From positions 1-18,959 of the forward strand of contig JABZYJ010000019.1 in the NCBI GenBank assembly GCA_015265235.1: a DNA stretch of 18,959 nucleotides, in the 5' to 3' direction. Both the position numbers and the translations under genes were made by a program. Under the pieces are notes generated by a model. That model searched no databases. It saw only the letters and a program-made list of their open reading frames with translations, and was not told where the DNA came from. This DNA comes from Selenomonas sp. GTDB taxonomy: Bacteria > Bacillota > Negativicutes > Selenomonadales > Selenomonadaceae. Below are positions 5,584 through 13,805 of this stretch, in pieces (the stretch's first letter is position 1; each line of letters opens with the position of its first letter).

Positions 5584-8500
5584 TTACCTCCGCACGCGGA
5601 TCTGGTCGAGGATGAACGGATCCTTGATCTTGCCGTCCTCGGCAAAGAGGATGATCTTCGACAGGATCTCCGCCGTCTTCGGATCCTCGTCGAGGAACGG
5701 GAGGAAGAGCCGCCCGCGATGCTGGCTGTGAACGGGCAGAACGCTCACCATTGCGCCCGCCTTCTGCTGAATGACGCCGCTGCCGAGGTGGACGGTGTAG
5801 TCGCCGAGCTTGCCGTGGATGTGCGCGTGCGCACCCTCGAGCCGCACGTTGTCCAGTTTGAACAGCGGCAGGTTAAACTGCACGATGGCGCGGCGCATCT
5901 CGACGGTCGAGTGGCTCGCCTCGGGATCGACGCCGCCGACGTGTGCGACGGAGACGACGAGATCGACGTCGCGCATGACCTCGCTGAAGATGAGATCGGG
6001 GACATCGTCGATCGGCAGCCGCTGGAAGGTTTTACGGTCGAAGAACTCGACCCACTCCAGTGTCGGCGCCTCGATGTCGGCGGGCGAGTACCAGTCGGCG
6101 AGTGCGTAGATGCGCGCGATGATGTTCGCCTTGTAGTAGATACGCTGCAGTCCCTCACTGCCGTCGATGACCCAGCGGCGCGTCTTGAGCAGGGCGACGG
6201 TCTTTGCGGGCTGCACCTGATGCCCCGCGTAGCGATGGCTCGACTCCTTGCCGTGCTCGTCCGCCGTCTTGATGTAGAGCTCGCGGAACACCTGCTTGAA
6301 CGGCTGACGGATCTCCTTTTCAAAAAGATATTTCTGGTAGTCCGCCCATGTGCCGCTCTCATAGAGATCGAGCGCGTGGGCGATCTTTACCTCCGCGTCC
6401 TCCGCGAGCTCCGTGCGCGTGCCGTCCGCAGCGACGAGCGCACCGTCCGCATAGAAGCCGAGCGCCGTGCCCGACTGGAACACGAGCGGCTTCAGCAGCG
6501 GTGCGATGACGGGGTTGTACGTCATGACATTTGCGATCTCGCGTGCGAGGAGCGGCGTACCGTCCTCCATCATCTCCTCGAGCATCTTCTTTGCGCGGCG
6601 GTACTGCTCCTTTAGATTCTTCTCTGCGTCCTTCAGCTCGAGCACGTAGGCGTTCTTCTTCAGCTTTGCGGGGACAGCCTTCAGCGGCTTCCCGCCCTTC
6701 GCGCAGACGAGCGACACCGCGCCGTCCGCTGCGACGGAGAGGGAGAGCGCGACATCCTCGACCTCCTTCGGGGTGAAATGATCGGCGTGTGCCTTGATGA
6801 GCTCCGTCTCCGCCGTCCACACGAGGCGCGTCACATCGTCAAATCCGCAGGCGCGCGCGAGGTTCGAGAGGGCGATCTCCACCGCCTTCTCCTCGCTTGC
6901 GCGGCGCTGCGCCCCGAACTGCTTGCTTTCCTTGAGGAAATTTTGGAGGAACACATAGCGCGCGAGCATATCCTTTTCCCGTGCGCGTTTCAGCGGAATC
7001 AGGCCGCAGCACATGACGAGATCCTTGTTGCGCTTCGCCGTGATTTCCTTCTCCACATCGGCGAGTTTTAGTTCACCGCGTACAGCATCGGCAAATTTGC
7101 GTGCGCGCGCGTGCTTTGCGCCGTTCGAGATGTACTTTGCCGCGTCGTAGAGACTCTCAAAATGTGCCTTGCCGAGCTCCTTGTACGCCGCCTTGAACCA
7201 GCCGATGTCGAATGCGCCCTCCTTCAGATCCTCGATCGGGATGGGCGTGTATTTCGCGATCATGCTCGCGCGCTCCTTCGGGATGTCGCTCATGTGCGCT
7301 TGGAAGTAGTAGCAGCCGCTCGCCATACTGCGCCAGCCGAGGTATGCCTCGATGAGCGGGATCCACTGCGGCGCGTACATCGCCGCCTCGACGAGGCGCT
7401 GCTGGGCGATGCCCGCGTCCTTCAGCGCCGCTTTCAGGTCGGCGGCCGTCTCGCCCGCGTGCGGGTGGCTGACCTTCAGCAGGTGGCTCAGCGTCGATGC
7501 CTTTGCCTCGTCCGAGCCCGCGTACCAGCTGCCGCGGTCGAGCTTCAGCGCACCGAGTGCCTGCAGGATGCGCACGAAGAGCTGGATGCCCTCGACGCGC
7601 TCGATGCTGTCCACGGCGGCGGAGTGGAGCGCGGGCGTATCGCCGCGCCGCAGCTCTGCCGTGACGATGCTGTCGACGACGCGCTGTCCCTCCTCGTTGA
7701 TAAAGGAAAGCACATCCTCCGTCTGTGCGCCGCGGCACTCCGGGTCATTGCGGTCGGGGAGCGCACCGCTCCGATAGCGTTCGAGCACCTGCACGCGATT
7801 CTTTTCCACTGCTTTTTGTTTGCGCGCAGCGTCCTCATCCATATCCTCCGCCTGCATGCCGAGGATCATGCGGAAAAAGCCGTCCGCCTTCTCCATGCCG
7901 AGGAGGTGTGCCTTCGCATGCTCGATGATGCCCGTCAGGCCGCCCTCGGGTTCCCTGCCCGTGCGCAGGAGGACATCCTCGATCCGCTCCGCGAGCCGCA
8001 GGCGCAGGGCGTAGGACTGTGCGAACTCCGCATCGTCCGCGTAGAGCCGCGCCCCGTGCAGGGCGGCCTGCATCAGTGCATTGTCGTGCGTGATCCGATA
8101 CGTACTCGAACTCCAACGCCCCTTTCGCTCCACGAGGTAGAGCTTTTCATCATAGCACTCATAGGCGCGGCGCATCAGCAGCAGCCCTGCGGCAAAGACG
8201 AAGGGGCGGCTCTCCTCTGCGTGCGTCTCATGGAGTACGCGAATGACATTCTTCCCCCTCTGCCGTCCCCTGTAGCCCTCGGCGAAGTGGTTCAGCTTCT
8301 TGGCGGCAAGGGCGGCGGGGAACGCTGTCCAGTCCCGCTCCGTGATGCGCGTCAGCCCCTCCGTAAAGAGGGCATCCTCCGCCTTTGCCATGAAGACGGC
8401 GATGGCGAGCTGATAGAGCACGCGGAAGTCTTTGATCTCCTTTCGGTAGAACTCCTCCCAGACCTCCGGGAGCGGATAGTTTTTGATATTGTCGGGCGCG

Positions 8501-10755
8501 CCCGTCGTGCGCTCGGTATCCGCACGCTCGTAAAAGCCCGAGGCCAGCGTCGTCTCCTCCCTGCCGTTCCAGCGGCTCTTGTACTCATAGTCCTCATGTG
8601 CCGTGTAGAGCGCGTCGAGTTTTTCGACGATCGAGAGCAGCTCCTCGTCCGTGCAGGGGAAAATATCCTCTAGCGTGACAGTATTCACGACGTGCACGGT
8701 GTTCGTCGCCGCATCAAAGCCCGCCGCGACCGCCGCGTCCGCTGTGTCATGGAGGTCAATGGTGAAGTCGGGCACGTATGCCGCATCGAACAGTGTATCC
8801 TCCGCCTCTGCCGCCGCGCCCGTGCGTGCGAGCTCGTCGATCAGCACCTGCTCGTCCGACGTCGGCTTCTTGATCGTCTGTGCGAGGGCGAGCAGCTCCT
8901 CCTGCGGGATGCGTCCGTCCGCCTTGCAGCGCAGGAGCAGGTCAAGCGCGCCGAGACGCTTGTTCACGTCACGCTGTGTGAGGAGCCCTGCCATCGTCGT
9001 GCGGAGCTGCGCATCAGGCTGTGCGTAGAGGAGATCGAGCACCGTGCGGCGTACATTCGCCGTCTTGAGACGCAGCAGGGCGGCGATGTCGCCCTCGTGG
9101 CGCGTGACGAAGTCTCCGCCCATGAGATCCTTTGCCGTCTCAGGCGCCGTGCGGAGCGTGTCGGTGACCTCCGTATCGGGCAGTACCGCCGTCGGGTTCT
9201 CGCGGATGATCCGCGCCGCTGTCTCGGGAGCGAGGCGCAGGAGATCGATGAGTGCCTGCTCCTGCACGAGGCTCAGCGGTGCCTTGAGGAGGAGCGGCGC
9301 AACGCGCTGCCCGGCGTGGCAGACCGAGAGGACGGGCGCAACGCGGTCGGTCAGCGCACCGTCCGCACAGAGGGCAGCGAGCACCATCGTGCGCGCCAGA
9401 TCCTCGCGGCGCAGGGTCGCCCCGTACCACGGGAAGATGCACCCTTCGTACTCCTTCTCGTTCTGCTTCATCTGGGCACGGGCGCGCTCGCAGAGATCAA
9501 AGAAGCGCGTGGCTTCCTCTGCATCCACGAAATACTCCTGCGGGTCAAATTTCTCGACGAAGTCGTCGAGCTCCCGCAGGATGTAGAAACTGTCTACGAC
9601 AAAGGGGAGATAGCAGGCGATCTTCTTCATATCCTCTGCACTGAGCTCCGCGTCCGTGATGCCGAGGAGGACGCGCTTGGCGACGTTCCGCTCGGCTGCG
9701 CCGTCCTGCAGGGCGTGCAGGAAATACGAGACGAGGAGGACGGAGTGCGGACGCCCCTCCCCAATGATCTCCTCCATGGCGGCGATGAGATCCTTTACAT
9801 CGTGCAGCCCCTTGCTCCACAGCCCGACCATCGCCTCGACATTGTCCGCGCTGTGGACGAAGGCATCTCCCTCCGCGGGATCGCGCAGCACGCGCATGAT
9901 GAGCGCGAGGAGCTTCTTGTCCACGCGCTCGCTGTCCGTACCGATGCCGATGGTCGTCGCGATGGCGCGGCGCACGGACGAGAAACGGATGAGATGATGC
10001 TCCTCGATCAGCCCCATGATGTAGACGAAGTGCTCCTGCCGCCCGCAGTCCATCGTCTCGCAGATCGCCTGCCGCAGCCCCTCCTGCAGTTTCCCCGCGA
10101 GGAGGAGCTTGCCGACGAGTTCCACGAGCTCCGTATTGCGTGCCTTGAAGATGGCGCGGAACACATCGTAGGTGAGGATCTTCGTGTTGTTTTCGCTGAG
10201 CAGCATATCGCGGATGGTGGAGAGGACTTCCTCATCGCCGCGGTCAATCCACACAGCGACCTGCTCGGGCGCGAGGAAGCTGCTGCCGTACTTTTCCACA
10301 TCGTAGGCGCCGCGCAGAATCTGCGGCACGGTCAGTCCGGAGAAACGCTGGCGAATCAGCCGCTCCACCAGCGTCCAGATGCGCCCGACGTGCTGATGAT
10401 AGTCGTGCGAGCGGACGAGACGACGCGTATAGCGGTTCGTGTAGGGATAGTCGGCGAGATTGTGCGCGATAGCGACGAGGTCTTTCCGCAGCGCCTCGCC
10501 CATCATGAGGTCAAAGGCGGGGTAGAGCGCGGGCGGCAGGACATCATCGTCCACCGTACAGACCACGTCCTTCTTGTTGCGGCGGAAATTCGTCACAACG
10601 ACATCCCAGTCATAGTCGGGTTCGCCCTTTTTGTCCGTGCGGAAAAAGAGAAAATTCAGCAGTTTTTTGCTCTGCTCATTCAGCGCGGGCATCGCCGCTT
10701 TCAGCTCCGCCAGAAGGGCGGCCATGTCCTCATCGCCCAGATACCAGTTGATCAT
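5584..10755 (-). CDS. Giant DUF4132 / MolR-type protein (1723 aa)
   Basis: 1723 residues in one uninterrupted frame, with no signal peptide or membrane segment, so probably cytosolic. The last ~245 residues (1479-1723) carry the family core as I know it from DUF4132/MolR-like proteins. In order these are EKEIRQPFKQVFRELY, RYAGHQVQP, ADWYSPADIEAPTLEWVEFF, EVMRDVDLVVSVAHVGGVD, ASHSTVEMR, HLGSGVIQQ and LPVHSQHRGRLFLPF. Most of the remaining ~1450 residues looks alpha-helical with repeat-like hydrophobic spacing, as in HEAT-type scaffolds, though I cannot prove the repeats by eye. In E. coli the relative molR sits with yehL (MoxR-type ATPase), yehP (vWA) and SWIM-domain genes; none of these partners is in this window. 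Biochemical function is unknown. The start at 10755 has GGGAGG 7 nt upstream. The gene lies directly downstream of structured repeat copy A and of the small 140-residue gene on the same strand. Confidence 0.85.
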   Translation of the reverse strand: MINWYLGDEDMAALLAELKAAMPALNEQSKKLLNFLFFRTDKKGEPDYDWDVVVTNFRRNKKDVVCTVDDDVLPPALYPAFDLMMGEALRKDLVAIAHNLADYPYTNRYTRRLVRSHDYHQHVGRIWTLVERLIRQRFSGLTVPQILRGAYDVEKYGSSFLAPEQVAVWIDRGDEEVLSTIRDMLLSENNTKILTYDVFRAIFKARNTELVELVGKLLLAGKLQEGLRQAICETMDCGRQEHFVYIMGLIEEHHLIRFSSVRRAIATTIGIGTDSERVDKKLLALIMRVLRDPAEGDAFVHSADNVEAMVGLWSKGLHDVKDLIAAMEEIIGEGRPHSVLLVSYFLHALQDGAAERNVAKRVLLGITDAELSAEDMKKIACYLPFVVDSFYILRELDDFVEKFDPQEYFVDAEEATRFFDLCERARAQMKQNEKEYEGCIFPWYGATLRREDLARTMVLAALCADGALTDRVAPVLSVCHAGQRVAPLLLKAPLSLVQEQALIDLLRLAPETAARIIRENPTAVLPDTEVTDTLRTAPETAKDLMGGDFVTRHEGDIAALLRLKTANVRRTVLDLLYAQPDAQLRTTMAGLLTQRDVNKRLGALDLLLRCKADGRIPQEELLALAQTIKKPTSDEQVLIDELARTGAAAEAEDTLFDAAYVPDFTIDLHDTADAAVAAGFDAATNTVHVVNTVTLEDIFPCTDEELLSIVEKLDALYTAHEDYEYKSRWNGREETTLASGFYERADTERTTGAPDNIKNYPLPEVWEEFYRKEIKDFRVLYQLAIAVFMAKAEDALFTEGLTRITERDWTAFPAALAAKKLNHFAEGYRGRQRGKNVIRVLHETHAEESRPFVFAAGLLLMRRAYECYDEKLYLVERKGRWSSSTYRITHDNALMQAALHGARLYADDAEFAQSYALRLRLAERIEDVLLRTGREPEGGLTGIIEHAKAHLLGMEKADGFFRMILGMQAEDMDEDAARKQKAVEKNRVQVLERYRSGALPDRNDPECRGAQTEDVLSFINEEGQRVVDSIVTAELRRGDTPALHSAAVDSIERVEGIQLFVRILQALGALKLDRGSWYAGSDEAKASTLSHLLKVSHPHAGETAADLKAALKDAGIAQQRLVEAAMYAPQWIPLIEAYLGWRSMASGCYYFQAHMSDIPKERASMIAKYTPIPIEDLKEGAFDIGWFKAAYKELGKAHFESLYDAAKYISNGAKHARARKFADAVRGELKLADVEKEITAKRNKDLVMCCGLIPLKRAREKDMLARYVFLQNFLKESKQFGAQRRASEEKAVEIALSNLARACGFDDVTRLVWTAETELIKAHADHFTPKEVEDVALSLSVAADGAVSLVCAKGGKPLKAVPAKLKKNAYVLELKDAEKNLKEQYRRAKKMLEEMMEDGTPLLAREIANVMTYNPVIAPLLKPLVFQSGTALGFYADGALVAADGTRTELAEDAEVKIAHALDLYESGTWADYQKYLFEKEIRQPFKQVFRELYIKTADEHGKESSHRYAGHQVQPAKTVALLKTRRWVIDGSEGLQRIYYKANIIARIYALADWYSPADIEAPTLEWVEFFDRKTFQRLPIDDVPDLIFSEVMRDVDLVVSVAHVGGVDPEASHSTVEMRRAIVQFNLPLFKLDNVRLEGAHAHIHGKLGDYTVHLGSGVIQQKAGAMVSVLPVHSQHRGRLFLPFLDEDPKTAEILSKIILFAEDGKIKDPFILDQIRVRR

Positions 10756-10785
10756 CGTATTCCTCCCGTTAGTATATGTTAGCAT

Positions 10786-10957
10786 GATGCAGCACTCCAA
10801 AGCGAACCTTAGTGAAGCAAGTGAGAAAAGTGCGCGTTCTGCCCCCTGTGGACTTCTTTCGTTCAAGCGAAGCGCGTTTAAGAAGACCACAGGTATTTAG
10901 GCAGATAAGCGCACGATCACTTGCGCAACGAGGTGTTCGCGTGGAGCGCGCAGCATC
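10786..10957 (+). repeat. Structured repeat element, copy A (six-stem rod)
   Basis: This 172-nt element nearly fills the 235-nt gap between the DUF4132 start and the upstream small gene. Nested stems: P1 GATGC 10786-10790/10953-10957 and CTCCA 10795-10799/10942-10946; P2 GCGAAC 10802-10807/10935-10940; P3 GCAAGTGA 10817-10824/10917-10924; P4 GTGCGC 10830-10835/10909-10914; P5 CTGCC 10839-10843/10900-10904; P6 10845-10858/10880-10893 (13 of 14 pairs). The cap is a 21-nt loop containing TTCAAGCGAAGCGCG. Copy B lies at 13633-13805 on the other strand, with the same fold and compensatory base changes. The open frame across it (minus strand, 10769-10972) is a by-product of the repeat and is not called as a gene. 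Family unknown. Confidence 0.85.
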
Positions 10958-10990
10958 GGATGAACACATCATTCTCCGTTGAGCCGTCCC

Positions 10991-11413
10991 TCACCACATG
11001 CGTCCGGCGAGCATCGTCAGGCGCACAAACGTGATCTCATCGTTCTCCTTCAGCGTGACGGGCGTATCGCACGTCTCACCGAGCTCCTCCCCATTCACGA
11101 AAATGCGGTAGATGCCGTCCTCGAACGACTGCCGCGCATTCTCAATCGCCGCCGCCACACTCTGCACCTGCCCGCGATAGTCCACGCCAAAGCCGACCTT
11201 GCCGACCGTGCTCGCATCCGCGATCTCCGCGCTCGTCAGATAGCGGAGCGCCGTCTCGCCCGCCTCCACACGCGCGTTGAACCGCGTGACCTCCGCCGTC
11301 ACAAACGCATCGATCAGCTCGCCGATATCGTGCACCGCACCGATCTCGTACGGGCGCGTCTCGATGGCATTCCTGCGCTTGCCGATGCGCTTTACATTCA
11401 CCTGTACCTGCAT
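10991..11413 (-). CDS. Small uncharacterised protein with beta-grasp-like C-terminus, upstream of the DUF4132 gene
   Basis: 140 residues, soluble. Residues 1-95 show an N-terminal strand (MQVQVNVKRI), a helix (IGELIDAFVTAEVTRFNAR) and a central GKVGFGVDYRGQVQ segment. The last 40 residues read YRIFVNGEELGE, then TPVTLKENDEITFVRLTMLAGRMW. The 'VNG...L...DEITF' layout is typical of beta-grasp proteins such as ThiS/MoaD, but the tail ends GRMW rather than GG, so it is not an obvious sulfur carrier or conjugated modifier. I infer the fold from pattern only. The start at 11413 has AAAGG/AGGG within 3-9 nt upstream; the frame is open a further 10 codons without a better site. It is co-directional with and immediately upstream of the giant DUF4132 gene, separated only by repeat copy A, suggesting a functional pair. 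Confidence 0.75.
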   Translation of the reverse strand: MQVQVNVKRIGKRRNAIETRPYEIGAVHDIGELIDAFVTAEVTRFNARVEAGETALRYLTSAEIADASTVGKVGFGVDYRGQVQSVAAAIENARQSFEDGIYRIFVNGEELGETCDTPVTLKENDEITFVRLTMLAGRMW

Positions 11414-11453
11414 AACCCTGCCTTTCGTATCGAAAAGACACAATAACTTATCT

Positions 11454-11620
11454 TAAGGAAGCACTGATAAATTCGGTACAACCATCTTGACGCATCTTTT
11501 TTGCCCGCACTTCGGCGGAAAATCCTCCACAGAGCACCACTCTGCGTCCGGTTTTCCACCTCGTTCGGACGAAAAAATCTACGCCAATCTGGCAGACCTC
11601 ATTTTATCAGTGTTTCCTTA
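11454..11620. mobile_element. MITE-like element, 167 bp, with 18-bp terminal inverted repeats
   Basis: The ends are TAAGGAAGCACTGATAAA (11454-11471) and its inverted partner TTTATCAGTGTTTCCTTA (11603-11620), differing at one position (a G-T type change). Inside, a second pair of arms (about 11489-11525 and 11550-11585) is also inverted at most positions, and the centre is CAGAG-CACCA-CTCTG (11530-11544). The whole element therefore folds as one long hairpin. There is no coding capacity, so any movement would need a transposase supplied elsewhere. TA occurs at both outer edges and could be either part of the repeat or a target duplication. It lies between the small beta-grasp-like gene and the fruA terminator. 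Confidence 0.72.
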
Positions 11621-11641
11621 GAAAAATCTCTTATGCAATAC

Positions 11642-11682
11642 AAAAATCCCGCCATACCGTTTGTCGGTGTGACGGGATTTTT
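11642..11682 (-). terminator. Intrinsic terminator after fruA
   Basis: On the minus strand AAAAATCCCGTCACACCG pairs with CGGTATGGCGGGATTTTT across an ACAAA loop, with minor mismatches, ending in a T run 14 nt past the fruA stop. The A run on the other side could also stop plus-strand transcription. Confidence 0.88.
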
Positions 11683-11696
11683 ATGTCAATGCTGGG

Positions 11697-13598
11697 TTAT
11701 TCTTTGATCGGTTTTTTTAGCATCGACAGGATGACGGCACCGACGAGGGCGCCGATGATGATGCTCACGAGGTACATGAGCGGGTTGCCGATGGTCGGGA
11801 CGACGAAGATGCCGCCGTGCGGGGCGCGCAGGGTGCAGTCAAAGACCATGGTGAGTGCGCCCGCGAGTGCCGAGCCGACGACCATCGAGGGGATGACGCG
11901 CACAGGGTCTGCCGCCGCGAAGGGGATGGCACCCTCCGTGATGAAGGAGAGCCCCATGACGTAGTTCGTGATGCCCGCCTTGCGCTGGCTCTCGGTGAAG
12001 CGGTTCTTAAAGAGGGTGGTGGCGAGGGCGATCGCGAGCGGCGGAACCATGCCGCCGGCCATGACTGCCGCCATGACGTGATACTCGCCCGAGGCGAGGA
12101 GCCCCGTGCCCGTGACATACGCCGCCTTGTTGATCGGGCCGCCCATGTCGATCGCCATCATGCCGCCGACGACGATGCCCATGAAGACGCGCGCCGAGGG
12201 ATCCATGTTGCCGAGCGTCGATACCATCCATGTATTGATGGCGGCGACGGGCGGCGTGATGATGAAGAGGGTGATAAAGCCGATGATGAGGATACCAAAG
12301 AACGGGTAGAGCAGGACGGGCTTGATGCCGTCGAGTGCGGCGGGAAGTCCCGCGAAGCCCTTCTTCAGCAGGTTGACGGCGTAGCCGCCGATGAAGCCCG
12401 CGAGGAGTGCGCCGAGGAAGCCCGTGCCGTGTGCGCCCGCGAGTGCACCGCCGACGAAGCCGACGGCAAGGCCGGGGCGGTCAGCGATGGACATGGCGAT
12501 GAAGCCCGCGAGGACGGGGAGCATGAAGCCGAACGATGCGCCGCCGACATCCATGAAGAATTTGGCGAGCGGGGTGTTCGAGCCGAAATGCGACGGGTCG
12601 ATGCTGTAGTCATCAAAGAGGAAGGCGAGGGCAATGAGGATACCGCCGCCGACGACGAATGGAAGCATGTGCGAGACGCCGTTCATGAGGTGCTTGTAGA
12701 TCTGGCGTCCGAGGCTCTCCTCCTCGGATGCATCCGCCCCCTCTGCCGTATCCGCGCCGCTCGCATGATAGATGGGCGCGGAGCCCGCGAGGGCACGGTC
12801 GATGAGCTCGTCCGCCTTGTTGATGCCGTCCGCGACCTTCGTGATGACGACGCGGTGTCCGTCAAAGCGCGACATGGCGACGTTCTTGTCCGCCGCGACG
12901 ATGATGCCGTCGGCGGCCGCGATTTCCTCGGGTGTGAGGACATTCTTGGCGCCTGCCGAGCCGTTCGTCTCGACCTTGATGGAGATGCCGCGTTTCTTCG
13001 CGTGCTGCTCAAGGCTCTCTGCCGCCATAAAGGTGTGCGCGATGCCCGTGGGGCAGGCGGTGACGGCGAGGATCTGGATGTGGTCGGCGGCAGGTGCGCT
13101 CTCCGTGCTCTCCTCCGCCGCGTTCGGTGCGGTGAAGGTGCCGTTTTCCTTCGCGTCGATGAGGCTGCGGAACTCCTCGACGGTCTTGGCGGCGATGAGT
13201 GCCTCCTTGAAGTCAGGATCCATAATCATGGTCGCAAGGCTGGAGAGGATGGTGAGGTGCTCATCGTTCGCGCCATTCGGTGCGGCGATCATGAAGAAGA
13301 GGCGGCTCGGGTTGCCGTCCATCGCGGCAAAGTCCATGCCGTCGGGGATGGTCATGGCGGCGAGCCCTGCTGTCTTTACACCGTCGCTCTTGGCGTGCGG
13401 CGTTGCAATGCCGTCGCCGAGGCCTGTCGTACCGCTCGCCTCACGTGCGAGTACGTCCTTGACGTACTGTTCCTTGTCACTGAGGTTTCCGCCCTTTTCC
13501 ATGCAGTCCGCGAGCAGGCGGATGGCTGCCTCCTTGGAGGCGGGGGCGGAGACGCCGAGGGCAATGCTCTCGGGCTTCAAAAGGTCGTTGATATGCAA
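11697..13598 (-). CDS. fruA: Fructose-specific PTS permease, EIIABC fusion
   Basis: 633 residues with three fused PTS modules that take phosphate from HPr and import fructose as fructose 1-phosphate. EIIA (about 1-148) has the phospho-accepting His68 in GIATPHAKSDG. A Glu/Ser/Ala-rich linker leads to EIIB (about 174-272) with Cys182 in TACPTGIAHTFMAAE. After a second acidic linker, EIIC (about 300-625) is a multi-span membrane domain with SHMLPFVVGGGI, AIDMGGPINKAAY and FITEGAIPFAAADP. Order and length are those of Firmicute FruA; no HPr domain is fused. The start is a TTG at 13598-13596 with AAGGAGG 9 nt upstream; the next ATG in frame (residue 33) would delete part of EIIA. It is the distal gene of a fruK-fruA unit, separated from fruK by 308 nt of repeats, and closed by the terminator at 11642-11682. 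Confidence 0.96.
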   Translation of the reverse strand: MHINDLLKPESIALGVSAPASKEAAIRLLADCMEKGGNLSDKEQYVKDVLAREASGTTGLGDGIATPHAKSDGVKTAGLAAMTIPDGMDFAAMDGNPSRLFFMIAAPNGANDEHLTILSSLATMIMDPDFKEALIAAKTVEEFRSLIDAKENGTFTAPNAAEESTESAPAADHIQILAVTACPTGIAHTFMAAESLEQHAKKRGISIKVETNGSAGAKNVLTPEEIAAADGIIVAADKNVAMSRFDGHRVVITKVADGINKADELIDRALAGSAPIYHASGADTAEGADASEEESLGRQIYKHLMNGVSHMLPFVVGGGILIALAFLFDDYSIDPSHFGSNTPLAKFFMDVGGASFGFMLPVLAGFIAMSIADRPGLAVGFVGGALAGAHGTGFLGALLAGFIGGYAVNLLKKGFAGLPAALDGIKPVLLYPFFGILIIGFITLFIITPPVAAINTWMVSTLGNMDPSARVFMGIVVGGMMAIDMGGPINKAAYVTGTGLLASGEYHVMAAVMAGGMVPPLAIALATTLFKNRFTESQRKAGITNYVMGLSFITEGAIPFAAADPVRVIPSMVVGSALAGALTMVFDCTLRAPHGGIFVVPTIGNPLMYLVSIIIGALVGAVILSMLKKPIKE

Positions 13599-13632
13599 AG
13601 GGAAAACCCTCCTTTTTTATTGTGTTGAATTT

Positions 13633-13805
13633 GCTGTGCAGTACTCCTCGCAGAACTCTCGTTACGCAAGCGGTCGGGCACTTATCTGCCTAAATACCTG
13701 CGGATTCCAAACGCGCTTCGCTTGAACGGTTAAAATCCGCAGGGGGCAGAACGTGCCCTTATTTCCGCTTGCTTCACTAGAGTTTGCTACGGAGTATTGC
13801 ACAGC
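13633..13805 (-). repeat. Structured repeat element, copy B (inverted relative to copy A)
   Basis: Stems in plus coordinates: P1 GCTGTGCAGTACTCC 13633-13647/13791-13805 (15 pairs, one G-T); P2 13650-13659/13779-13787 with one bulge; P3 GCAAGCGG 13666-13673/13765-13772; P4 GGGCAC 13676-13681/13753-13758; P5 CTGCC 13686-13690/13745-13749; P6 CCTGCGGATT 13697-13706/13734-13743. Read on the minus strand it matches copy A in order, spacing and loop sequences. Shared loop sequences include AGTGAA, GTT opposite ATAA, TATTTA, and the cap TTCAAGCGAAGCGCGTTT. The stems carry paired substitutions. It occupies most of the fruK-fruA spacer. Confidence 0.88.

Noticed and set aside
7111..10782. Long plus-strand open frames (520 and 696 codons) opposite the DUF4132 gene
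   Set aside because: Both are shadows: Arg-rich, no ribosome binding site or recognisable domain, whereas the minus strand has a continuous protein with a known C-terminal core.
10771..10800. TTGGAG-18-TATACT on the minus strand as a promoter for the DUF4132 gene
   Set aside because: The -10 box lies only a few bases from the ribosome binding site, so the transcript would start inside or after it.
10769..10972. 67-codon minus-strand frame over repeat copy A, sharing ALICLNTCG with the frame over copy B
   Set aside because: The similarity comes from the repeated DNA; the stem changes follow base pairing rather than codon rules.
11817..13628. 603-codon open frame on the plus strand opposite fruA
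   Set aside because: Composition is typical antisense shadow of a GC-rich gene and the opposite strand encodes an unmistakable EIIABC protein.
10786..13805. Structured repeats as attC sites or retron msr-msd RNA
   Set aside because: No integrase or reverse transcriptase is present, the attC core triplet pattern is absent, and the fold is one long rod.
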